Assembly: GCF_025639805.1 (NCBI RefSeq)
Contig: NZ_CP106735.1
Location: 2,637,501-2,701,500, forward strand
Reading direction: 5' to 3'
Source of the DNA: Reichenbachiella carrageenanivorans
Lineage (GTDB): Bacteria > Bacteroidota > Bacteroidia > Cytophagales > Cyclobacteriaceae
Length of the DNA stretch: 64,000 nucleotides
Positions 9,038 to 16,539 of the stretch are shown here, piece by piece. Within the stretch, counting starts at the first letter, position 1; every line of letters begins with the position of its first letter. The translations under genes and the position numbers were made by a program. The notes beneath the pieces were generated by a model that was given only the letters and a program-made list of their open reading frames with translations, made no database searches and was not told where the DNA came from.

Positions 9038-9166
9038 CAGCACCTACAAGAAATTGGCGATTCAGTGGTTAAATGAAGTTTTGTGCTTCGTATCAAGTGT
9101 AGTGCTGGCAGACAGTTTTGTGCTCCGAAATCGCCAACTTCTTGTAGGTGCAAAACGTTATATCAG
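9029..9166 (+). repeat. attC-like element E3 (best preserved)
   Basis: The left box AGCTAAC is at 9032-9038. The left arm (9040-9062) begins GCACCTACAAGAA and pairs with the right arm (9129-9151), which ends TTCTTGTAGGTGC. 22 of 23 positions match, with an A where the complement needs G. The right box GTTATAT follows at 9157-9163. The total length of about 130 bases and the order box-arm-loop-arm-box are those of large attC sites such as Vibrio cholerae repeats. The loop of about 66 bases holds two copies of TTTTGTGCT (9079-9087 and 9115-9123). Confidence 0.7.
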
Positions 9167-9193
9167 AAAGTCAGACTTTGAGTCAAATATCAG

Positions 9194-9664
9194 ATGAATA
9201 AAATCAATATAAAAAAGAAGCAAATCCTGCAAAGGAAAGGTAGCCTGCATAGTCAGGCATATATTGTAGAGTCTGGTTTACTCAGAAGTTATACCATTGA
9301 TAAAAATGGGAAAGAACATATTTTTATGTTCGGCCCTGAGGGTTGGATAGTTACCGACTATGCTGCCGCAGATGAACCTTGCGATTTGTACATTGATGCC
9401 TTAGAAGATTCCGTGGTTATACAAATAAAAAAAAACACTGAGTTAGAAATCGATCACAAAAAAATCATCAAGCGAATAAGGGTGTTGCAAAGAAGAGTTA
9501 TTATGCTCATGAGCGCATCTGCCATTGAACGCTACAACCACTTTGTTTCAACCTACCCTACTATTGTTCAAAGAGTACCTCAATACATGATTGCATCCTA
9601 TCTGGGGATTACCCCCGAAGCATTGAGTGCGGCTAAAAGTCAGCACCTTAAGCATCTAAAATAG
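9194..9664 (+). CDS. Crp/Fnr-family regulator, N-terminally truncated
   Basis: A 156-residue protein with the cyclic-nucleotide-binding beta-roll (region LRSYTIDKNGKEHIFMF) and a C-terminal helix-turn-helix around RVPQYMIASYLGITPEAL. Family members in Bacteroidota are about 190 residues; this one starts at the equivalent of residue 30 and lacks the first helix. An in-frame TGA lies just upstream of the ATG. In another frame, the bases before it encode TLSQISDE, which looks like the missing piece after a frameshift or deletion. The C-terminus (SAAKSQHLK) also departs from the usual S-R-I-R ending of the recognition helix. It is likely a decaying gene. It precedes DoxX and a pirin remnant, a common redox-stress trio. 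Confidence 0.7.
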   Translation: MNKINIKKKQILQRKGSLHSQAYIVESGLLRSYTIDKNGKEHIFMFGPEGWIVTDYAAADEPCDLYIDALEDSVVIQIKKNTELEIDHKKIIKRIRVLQRRVIMLMSASAIERYNHFVSTYPTIVQRVPQYMIASYLGITPEALSAAKSQHLKHLK

Positions 9665-9761
9665 TACAATCCGCTTTTCTTAATCTACATTAATGCACAG
9701 GCATTTTTTTCCACTGATCTTTGTATCGTAAATAAATTATTAACGATTAAAATCAGAAGAA

Positions 9762-10139
9762 ATGAATGTAATACTGTGGATAGTTCAAGGTCTATTGGCT
9801 CTCATGTTTTTAATGGCCGGAGCAATGAAGCTCAGCAAACCCAAAAAAGAGCTTCGCGAAAAACTAGGAGACTGGGTAGACCAATATTCCGACATAAGCA
9901 TCAAGTTAATAGGCCTTGCAGAATTACTAGGAGCTATAGGGCTCATCCTGCCCATGGCTATGGGTTTCTTTCCAATACTAACCCCTCTAGCTGCAATTGG
10001 GCTGGCTATGACCATGGTTGGGGCTATGAAAGTTCACTATCAACGAAAAGAAAAAAGCAAGGTGATAACAAACATAGTTTTGATGTTGCTCGCCTTATTT
10101 GTGGTGATTGGAAGGCTATACCTAGTGCCAATTATATAG
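9762..10139 (+). CDS. DoxX family membrane protein
   Basis: A 125-residue protein with four hydrophobic helices, the size and layout of the DoxX family. The first helix VQGLLALMFLMAGAMKL with the following K-P-K and the E-L-L-G-A-I-G-L motif in helix 2 are typical. DoxX proteins in Bacteroidota are often linked to redox and thiol stress and are commonly next to Crp-type regulators and pirins, as here. It is intact, unlike its two neighbours. The exact reaction is not known. Confidence 0.85.
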   Translation: MNVILWIVQGLLALMFLMAGAMKLSKPKKELREKLGDWVDQYSDISIKLIGLAELLGAIGLILPMAMGFFPILTPLAAIGLAMTMVGAMKVHYQRKEKSKVITNIVLMLLALFVVIGRLYLVPII

Positions 10140-10175
10140 ATAAATCTTAGAATTTGAACTCATAATCGGAAAATT

Positions 10176-10298
10176 ATGAAAGATAAAATTTTAGCAATAG
10201 AAGCGCTGCAAATGCCTTGGCGTACAGAAGATCCCTTTTTGTTTGCTGTACATCATTTGGATTCTGTAATCAAATCATGGCTGTTTAGTGGTAGATGA
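10176..10298 (+). pseudogene. Pirin gene fragment (5' end only)
   Basis: The first 30 codons (MKDKILAIEALQMPWRTEDP, then FLFAVHHLDS) are the N-terminus of a pirin-family cupin of about 290 residues. At about base 10264 the homology stops and the sequence becomes the interior of repeat E4, which adds ten foreign codons before TGA at 10296-10298. No pirin sequence is found after the repeat or beyond the helicase gene. The 3' nine-tenths of the gene has therefore been lost by a deletion or recombination ending inside the repeat. Too short to encode a working pirin. Confidence 0.85.
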
Positions 10299-10458
10299 AA
10301 GTTCTCTGCATTCTGGAAGCCACGCCATATCTCAGGTTAGCTCTACGGAATTGAAAAAGGGATAGGCTACGTGCCTCGGCACAAATCAGAGATTTGGCTA
10401 TCTTGTAGCCGAAACTTAAACTGAATCACACGCCACGGATGATATGGAGGTTAGCGGT
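10264..10458 (+). repeat. attC-like element E4, left end lost
   Basis: About 80% identical to E1 from CTGT(A/G)ATCAAATCATGGC onward. The left arm AATCAAATCATGGC (10268-10281) pairs imperfectly with GCCACGGATGATAT (10432-10445). Inside are CAAATC-AGA-GATTTG (10382-10396), a GTGCC-TC-GGCAC hairpin and a GGCTAC/GTAGCC pair. The right box GTTAGCGGT (10450-10458) is a perfect reverse complement of ACCGCTAAC at 13068-13076 after the helicase gene. The expected left R''-type box is missing, because the element is fused directly to the pirin fragment. Confidence 0.6.
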
Positions 10459-10505
10459 CACTTTAGAGGGTTTTCAGAGAAATCAGCAAAAATCATTATC
10501 GAAAA

Positions 10506-13067
10506 ATGTCGCTTAAAAGAGAACTGATATACATTGACGAAAAAGACGAAACTGATAGAATTGCTGAGTATTCGTATCAAGGCGACAAAATAAGAATCGT
10601 TTTCAAAAACACGACCAAGGAGTTCTTATATGGCAGGGAGAGAGCAAGAATCGTGAGAACGGCTGTTAGCAGTGACAAAGCATTTAATGTTTTCAATTAC
10701 CTAAAAGAAATCGCTGAAACAGTTGGTCTAAAAACAGAAGAAGGCAACAATATACTCGCAAGAAGTTATGACAGCATTGCTGCAATTCCCGAGGATTGTG
10801 TGCTTGAGGTTTTTTTAAACCATTCTTTATCTGCACCAAAAGGAAAAAGTACAAATCCGGGTTTTTTCCCTTTTGGCTTCAATCTAAGCCAACGAAAGGC
10901 CGTGAATACTGCCTTTTCCAATAAGCTAAGTGTAATTGAAGGCCCTCCAGGGACAGGCAAAACACAAACCATTTTGAACATCATTGCTAATGCCATTTTG
11001 AATGAGCAAAGTGTAGCAGTAGTTTCAAGTAATAACTCAGCTACCAAGAATGTTTATGAAAAGCTTGAGAAGAACGGGGTTGAATTTATTGCAGCACTTC
11101 TTGGAAATTCTCGAAACAAAAAGGAGTTCATTGATTCTCAAAAGGCAATTCCTGATTTGTCGGAATTCCATTTGGGTGATGAAGAAAAAACTAACTTGAA
11201 AGAAAAGGCAACAACGCTTATTGCTGAGCTCTCTGGAAATCTTCATAAGAAAAATGAGTTGGCTTTATTAAGACTTCAACTTGAAAATTTTGAAACAGAA
11301 TACGAGCATTTCAAAGAAACTTATAAAGACAAAGCCAAGAAAGTAGTAGCCTTTAAAAGGGCAATTACAGTAGACAATATTCTTCAGCTTTGGATAAAAC
11401 TTGAAGCCTTCGGTAATAGAAAAAGGAAAATCGGATTCATCAAAAGATTAATTTTTCGCTTGAAATACGGAATTAAGGATAAATCATTCTATACCAATTC
11501 ACTTGGTGAAATGATTTACATCTGTCAGTCCAAGTATTATCCAACCAAGATTAGTGAACTGATAGAGAAAATAGGATCATTGGAAATCTCTTTAAGGTAT
11601 TTTTCATTTAATAACAAAATGAAAGAATACACAGAAACGTCAATGCAACTTCTTAAAGCGGAGTTGTGTGAGCGATACAATAATCAAAAACGTGAACCAT
11701 ACACAATTCAAGAGCTTCGCATTAAGTCAGACAAATTCATCAAAGATTACCCTATCATAATGAGTACAACTTACTCATTACGACAAAGTTTATCAGACAA
11801 TATTTCTTACGATTATGTAATCATTGACGAATCTTCACAAGTAGATTTAGCGACAGGCGCACTGGCTTTTTCATGCGCAAAACGAGCGGTAATTGTTGGC
11901 GATACTAAGCAACTGCCAAACGTCGTGGATGCTGACATGCAGGAGAAAACTAATATGGTTTTCAATTCATACGAACTGCAAGAACCTTATCGCTATTCAA
12001 ATCACAGTTTGCTATCATCTCTCATTGAATTGTTTCCCAATGTTCCTAAGACACTATTAAGAGAACATTATAGGTGTCACCCCAAAATCATAGAATTCTG
12101 TAACAAGAAATTCTATGATAATCAACTTATTGTTCACACAAAATACTCAGAAAAACGCCAACCTCTTGTCGTTTATAAAACGGTTCAGGGAAATCACGCA
12201 AGAGAGCGAATGAATCAACGGCAAATAGACATTATAAAAAATGAAATCATTCCAAAAGAGGGACTTGAAAATGTGGATTTAGGTATTGTTACTCCATATC
12301 GCAATCAAACCAATGCATTGCAGATGGCATTTCAAGGAACTTCAATTAAGTCTGATACAGTAGATAAGTTTCAAGGCAGAGAAAATGAAGTCATAATACT
12401 TTCAACTGTTGATAATAATATTTCAGAATTTACGGATAATCCTAATCGCTTAAATGTAGCAGTTTCCAGAGCTATTGATCAATTGATCGTAGTTGTCAAT
12501 GGAAATGACAATGAAAGCGACAACAACATTTCTGATTTAATAAAATACATTGAGTATAATAACTTCTCTATTGTTCAAAGTGAGTTAAGTTCAATTTTCG
12601 ATTTGCTCTATAGAGGCTATGAAGAAGAACGATCAAAGATTCTTAGAAAATCAGGTAAGATTTCGGAGTTTGACAGTGAGAATTTAATGTTTGGTTTGAT
12701 CAAACAAGTTTTAGCCGAAGACCAATTTCTGAAGTACGACACACTCCCACACTTTCCCTTAAGACAACTCTTTATGGATTTCTCGAGATTGAACGAACAA
12801 GAAGCAAAATACGCTTCAAACCCACTGACGCACTTAGACTTTTTGATATACAACAAGCTTAGTAAAGTTCCTGTACTCGGAATAGAAGTTGATGGCTTTA
12901 AATTTCATAAACGAGGAACTAAGCAAGCCGAAAGAGACAAACTGAAAGACCAAATATTGAAAGAGTACAACTTCCCAATCTTGCGCTTTAGAACAAATGA
13001 AAGCAACGAAAAGGAAAGATTGAGAAATAAAATAATTGAACTACAAACCCAGAAGGAATTGTGGTAA
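10506..13067 (+). CDS. SF1 DNA2/NAM7-like helicase with C-terminal DUF2726/REase-like nuclease domain
   Basis: An 853-residue protein. Motif I GPPGTGKTQTILNIIANAI lies near residue 150, preceded by the Q-motif-like FNLSQRKAV. Motif II is DYVIIDESSQVDL near 437, motif III VGDTKQLPNVV near 462, and motifs V-VI DKFQGRENEVIILS and NRLNVAVSRA near 620-655. About 170 residues separate motif Ia from motif II and carry the helical insert. The C-terminal 90 residues contain LDFLIYNKLSKVPVLGIEVDG and an ILRFRT strand, the D...ExD/K pattern of DUF2726 or Vsr-like PD-(D/E)XK nucleases. Such helicase-nuclease fusions are frequent in defence islands. It is bounded by a perfect 9-base inverted repeat (10450-10458, 13068-13076), so it looks like one cassette. 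Its role in defence is an inference. Confidence 0.88.
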   Translation: MSLKRELIYIDEKDETDRIAEYSYQGDKIRIVFKNTTKEFLYGRERARIVRTAVSSDKAFNVFNYLKEIAETVGLKTEEGNNILARSYDSIAAIPEDCVLEVFLNHSLSAPKGKSTNPGFFPFGFNLSQRKAVNTAFSNKLSVIEGPPGTGKTQTILNIIANAILNEQSVAVVSSNNSATKNVYEKLEKNGVEFIAALLGNSRNKKEFIDSQKAIPDLSEFHLGDEEKTNLKEKATTLIAELSGNLHKKNELALLRLQLENFETEYEHFKETYKDKAKKVVAFKRAITVDNILQLWIKLEAFGNRKRKIGFIKRLIFRLKYGIKDKSFYTNSLGEMIYICQSKYYPTKISELIEKIGSLEISLRYFSFNNKMKEYTETSMQLLKAELCERYNNQKREPYTIQELRIKSDKFIKDYPIIMSTTYSLRQSLSDNISYDYVIIDESSQVDLATGALAFSCAKRAVIVGDTKQLPNVVDADMQEKTNMVFNSYELQEPYRYSNHSLLSSLIELFPNVPKTLLREHYRCHPKIIEFCNKKFYDNQLIVHTKYSEKRQPLVVYKTVQGNHARERMNQRQIDIIKNEIIPKEGLENVDLGIVTPYRNQTNALQMAFQGTSIKSDTVDKFQGRENEVIILSTVDNNISEFTDNPNRLNVAVSRAIDQLIVVVNGNDNESDNNISDLIKYIEYNNFSIVQSELSSIFDLLYRGYEEERSKILRKSGKISEFDSENLMFGLIKQVLAEDQFLKYDTLPHFPLRQLFMDFSRLNEQEAKYASNPLTHLDFLIYNKLSKVPVLGIEVDGFKFHKRGTKQAERDKLKDQILKEYNFPILRFRTNESNEKERLRNKIIELQTQKELW

Positions 13068-13115
13068 ACCGCTAACAAATAATATAGCACATACCTCTAT
13101 TGAGCTACTTGTAAC
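13068..13115 (+). repeat. Truncated attC-like end (E5)
   Basis: ACCGCTAAC starts right at the helicase stop and is followed by AAATAATATAGCACATACC, which would be the left arm of an attC-like site. I find no matching right arm or GTTAG box before the next gene at 13168. The array appears to end in a broken site here. Confidence 0.4.
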
Positions 13116-13167
13116 TGAAATGCAAAACAGATAATCAATAGATAATCAGATTTAAAAACATAAGCCA

Positions 13168-13677
13168 ATGGAAATTTTAAAAGTCGCCCAAGAGTGGGCC
13201 AAAGCGGAGGTTTTCTCTACACGATTCTTTATCATATTCGCTATTTTATTTTTAGCTGCAAGTGTAGGTTTTTGGCAACTCGGCAAAACCGAATTAGCCA
13301 AGGCTTATATTATCCCGATGCTGGTAGCAGGTTTATTACTTATGACAATAGGACTTGGTTTGTTTTTCACCAACAAGTCAAGAATCACCCAATTTGAAAA
13401 AGCGTACCATCAGGATGCTGCTGCTTTTGCAGACTCAGAAATCACTCGTGCCGAAGGTACTTTGAAAGAATACACGGTGGTTTTCAAGGTAGTCCCAACC
13501 ATTATCGTTGTAGCGGCCTTATTGATTATTTTCATCAACACGCCAACTTGGCGAGCTATTGGTATCACTACGATTGCCATGATGATTATAATTTTATTGG
13601 TTGATGGTACGGCTCATGCCAGAATTGAAGCTTATTATAAGCAGTTGATCACTGTAGTAAGGCAAGGTGGCAACTAA
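13168..13677 (+). CDS. Hypothetical four-helix membrane protein
   Basis: A 169-residue protein with four predicted membrane helices at about 21-41, 48-68, 107-125 and 130-147, and charged termini. The loop after helix 2 is rich in A, D and E. Proteins like this are common in Bacteroidota, but I know no function. It lies immediately after the cassette-like array, with base composition closer to the core genome, so it is probably the first resident gene on the right flank. The next gene starts 192 bases later; that gap holds no recognised feature. Confidence 0.75.
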   Translation: MEILKVAQEWAKAEVFSTRFFIIFAILFLAASVGFWQLGKTELAKAYIIPMLVAGLLLMTIGLGLFFTNKSRITQFEKAYHQDAAAFADSEITRAEGTLKEYTVVFKVVPTIIVVAALLIIFINTPTWRAIGITTIAMMIIILLVDGTAHARIEAYYKQLITVVRQGGN

Positions 13678-13869
13678 TGACTGTGAGTAAAATACAAATA
13701 ACACGGTCTATATCCCATAGCGATTCAGTAGTAGACTCGGCCTTTTTTGCTTTCTGGTAGCACCGAAAAAAAACTCCATTTTTTTACATGAGATAAAAAA
13801 GGTATGATGAAAATCGGAGATTTTCCCTACTTTGAGTCACTTTAAACCGAGATAGTACTTTCAGTCCTT

Positions 13870-16389
13870 TTGAACAACTCTATTACCAAAATATGGATCA
13901 TTATAGTCGTGCTTGCCCTTACCTATGGGTCGCTGATTTTTTGGGGGGCTAAGAGCTATAGGGATTCATCAGCGTCTATAGAGAGTATTATCAGACCTGA
14001 TGAAGAGTCTAATGCGATCAATTTTTTGTACCGGTTTATAGTCCAGTCAGATCTTCATTTTAATAATTTTATTCTCACGGGCGACAGCTTACAGTGGCAT
14101 TATTCGTTGGGGTATACCCAAGAGGTAGATAGCCTGCTGCTGCAGATGGAGCAGCATACAGGGGAGTATGTCCGAAACCACGAAAGCTTCGACACGCTAA
14201 AAGCCATCATTGCTAAAAAATCAAGGATCAATGCCATCTTGATCGAGCTTAAACAAAAGGAGAATTCTCATTTTTTCACAGAACAGGCGCTGATTAGAAT
14301 CAAACGACAACTTTCAGATTCTGTATATGTAGATAAAGCGATTACCCGTAAAGGAGATCTAGTGGCGAAAAGGGATACCCTAGAGCATGTAGACGTAGTA
14401 AAAAATCCGGACAGCTACAAAGGGCTGAGTGGACTCTTTCGTAAGGTGTTTGGTAAGGAGCGCATTGAAATCGATACCATCATCACCTGGCAAGAGCAGA
14501 TCAACTATGGTCTGGAGGTGTCGATAGACAGTAGCATCGTGAGAGACTACTATGTGGATACTACGCTGGCGTTGGTGAAGACCATACTGATAGATGTGCT
14601 AGATGAAGAAGTGCGTTTGCAAACCAAACTACATGCGACCGAGCTGGAACTCATTACCTACAATGAACTGCTTTTGAGGAATATTCGATCCTTGCTCAAC
14701 GATATCGCGTTGGCCAATGAAAACAGAGTTCGTACGGAGCAGATACTGGCCAAGCAAAAGATAGAAAAGGCAAATACCCAATTTCTGATTATTGCTGGCG
14801 TCGGTATATGTATGGGGTTTGTATTGCTCTTTATCCTAAGCCGGGACATTACTCGAACTAATCTGTATCGAGGAAGGTTGGAAAAAGAAAAGGAGCGAGC
14901 CGAACAGTTGGCTGCCGCCAAAGAAATATTCTTGTCGAAAATGAGCCATGAAATTCGTACTCCGCTGCATAGTATTTCTGGGTTTACCCATCTGTTGGAC
15001 AAAGAGATTATCAACGGAAAACAGCGAAAGTTTCTAAGTGGAATCAGCCACGCCAATCACTATCTCAATGAATTGATTAGCAATATTTTGGAACAGGCCA
15101 AGATCAATGCAGGTATATTCAAACAGGAAATGTCGAGTGTGTACATTCCGGATTTGTGCCATGAGATCAAGCTCCTTTTTAAACTCAGGATGGAGGAACA
15201 ACTCAACCTGTTTGAATTGAACTATTCCCGAAATCTGAGTGCATACAGTGTATTGGTTGATGGTATAAAACTCAAGCAAGTGTTGATTAATTTGCTGAGC
15301 AATGCTTTCAAGTATACTACAGCGGGCAAAGTTTCATTGGAGTTTGAGCTTCTGCCATTGGAAGAAAATTATGAATTGAAGGTAGTGGTGGCAGATACAG
15401 GTATGGGTATTGCCCCTGAGGATCGCGAGACAATTTTTCAGCCTTTCAATCAAATATCTAATTTGCGCCCCGACAATGTGAGTGGTACTGGGCTTGGTCT
15501 TTCGATAAGCAAGCATATCGTGGAGCAGTTTGGGGGACATATGCACTTGGAGTCCGAAGTGGGCAAGGGTAGTGTTTTTACCCTTACTATCCCAGTCACC
15601 AGTAAGCGGTACGAAAAGCACACGGAAACGGTTGAAAGTAATGAAGGGGTATATTACCCCATCCGTGTGCTGGCTGTAGAAGATGACAAATGGAATGCGT
15701 ATCTGTTGGAAAATTACCTTTCAGCACATCTCAATGAAATAAAATGGTGTAGTACGGCGCTAGATGCTTTGCAAATACTAAAAAGTACCTCCCATCACTA
15801 TGACCTCATTCTGACCGATCTCAACTTGCCACAGATGGATGGTAGAACTTTCTTTCGCCAGATTTCAGACGATATTTCTATCCCTGTGATCGCTTTGTCT
15901 GCCAGCCTGGGTAAGGAAGATTATGATGCATTGATCCAGCTTGGATTTGCTCATGCGCTTGGCAAGCCATTCGATCAGAAAGATTTGCTAGATGCCATTG
16001 ATGGGTTGTTTGAAAGTCAGCCGAGGCCAGAAAAACACAATCGGCAAGAAGGTCTAGAGATCGATTGGAGTGGTGTGGTTGGTTTTTTGGAGCATTCTTC
16101 AGTAGAGATACAAGTGTATTGTAGGGAGTTTACGTCCTCGTTTGAAAGCAAGGTAAAAACCTTTGAACAAGCGATTGATTCTGATTTGAAAGAGCTTGGG
16201 CGCATGGCACATCAGTTGAAATCTAATTGTGAGCAAATAGGTATCATGGAATTCAGCGAGGAGTTACACTCTATAGAGTTGTTTTCAGAAATGCGGAATA
16301 AATCTCGAGCTTACGAAGAAGCTAAAAACCTATTGCCTAAACTCACATCTATCCTTGCCAAGCTACAAAGTGACCTCATGTCAGATTGA
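13870..16389 (+). CDS. Hybrid sensor histidine kinase (HK-REC-HPt)
   Basis: An 839-residue phosphorelay kinase. One membrane helix at 8-26 and another at 305-324 enclose a periplasmic sensor region of about 280 mostly helical residues with no known domain name. HisKA follows with SHEIRTPLHSISGF (phospho-accepting His360). The ATPase has N (LINLLSNAFKY), G1 (DTGMGIAPED) and G2 (GTGLGLSIS) boxes. The receiver has ED at 604-605, Asp650 in LILTDLNLPQMDGR, and Lys699. An HPt domain carries His781 in AHQLKSN. This is a full His-Asp-His relay in one chain, like ArcB or BvgS. The start is TTG at 13870. It precedes a polysaccharide synthase and faces an NtrC-type regulator, a plausible target for its phosphate. 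Confidence 0.93.
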   Translation: MNNSITKIWIIIVVLALTYGSLIFWGAKSYRDSSASIESIIRPDEESNAINFLYRFIVQSDLHFNNFILTGDSLQWHYSLGYTQEVDSLLLQMEQHTGEYVRNHESFDTLKAIIAKKSRINAILIELKQKENSHFFTEQALIRIKRQLSDSVYVDKAITRKGDLVAKRDTLEHVDVVKNPDSYKGLSGLFRKVFGKERIEIDTIITWQEQINYGLEVSIDSSIVRDYYVDTTLALVKTILIDVLDEEVRLQTKLHATELELITYNELLLRNIRSLLNDIALANENRVRTEQILAKQKIEKANTQFLIIAGVGICMGFVLLFILSRDITRTNLYRGRLEKEKERAEQLAAAKEIFLSKMSHEIRTPLHSISGFTHLLDKEIINGKQRKFLSGISHANHYLNELISNILEQAKINAGIFKQEMSSVYIPDLCHEIKLLFKLRMEEQLNLFELNYSRNLSAYSVLVDGIKLKQVLINLLSNAFKYTTAGKVSLEFELLPLEENYELKVVVADTGMGIAPEDRETIFQPFNQISNLRPDNVSGTGLGLSISKHIVEQFGGHMHLESEVGKGSVFTLTIPVTSKRYEKHTETVESNEGVYYPIRVLAVEDDKWNAYLLENYLSAHLNEIKWCSTALDALQILKSTSHHYDLILTDLNLPQMDGRTFFRQISDDISIPVIALSASLGKEDYDALIQLGFAHALGKPFDQKDLLDAIDGLFESQPRPEKHNRQEGLEIDWSGVVGFLEHSSVEIQVYCREFTSSFESKVKTFEQAIDSDLKELGRMAHQLKSNCEQIGIMEFSEELHSIELFSEMRNKSRAYEEAKNLLPKLTSILAKLQSDLMSD

Positions 16390-16484
16390 TTTACATGTAA
16401 ATATTTCCCTCATACTGTGGTAAAATCCAACAGTTTGTAGGAAGGCTTTTGCCTAAAAAGGGGCTTTTCTGCATGCTGGGCGCA

Positions 16485-16500
16485 TGGCATAGTAGTTGGC
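16485..16500 (+). promoter_or_regulatory. Possible sigma-54 (-24/-12) promoter
   Basis: TGGCATAGTAGTTGGC resembles the sigma-54 consensus TGGCAYRnnnnTTGCW: the -24 GG and the TTG of the -12 box are in register, but the invariant C of TTGC is G. It lies about 40 bases before the glycosyltransferase ATG at 16540, whose neighbour is a sigma-54 activator. The mismatch at a key position keeps confidence low. Confidence 0.35.
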
Positions 16501-16539
16501 TATCACTTCCCAACTCTGTCACAAAACTTATTGTAGCTT

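Noticed and set aside
9776..10150. Plus-strand open frame overlapping DoxX in another frame
   Set aside because: Rich in Ser, Arg and His with no hydrophobic helices; the DoxX frame has conserved helices and a proper start.
5641..13115. CRISPR array or insertion sequence as the explanation for the repeats
   Set aside because: The repeats are few, long, dissimilar in sequence, separated by whole genes, and no cas, transposase or integrase reading frame is present.
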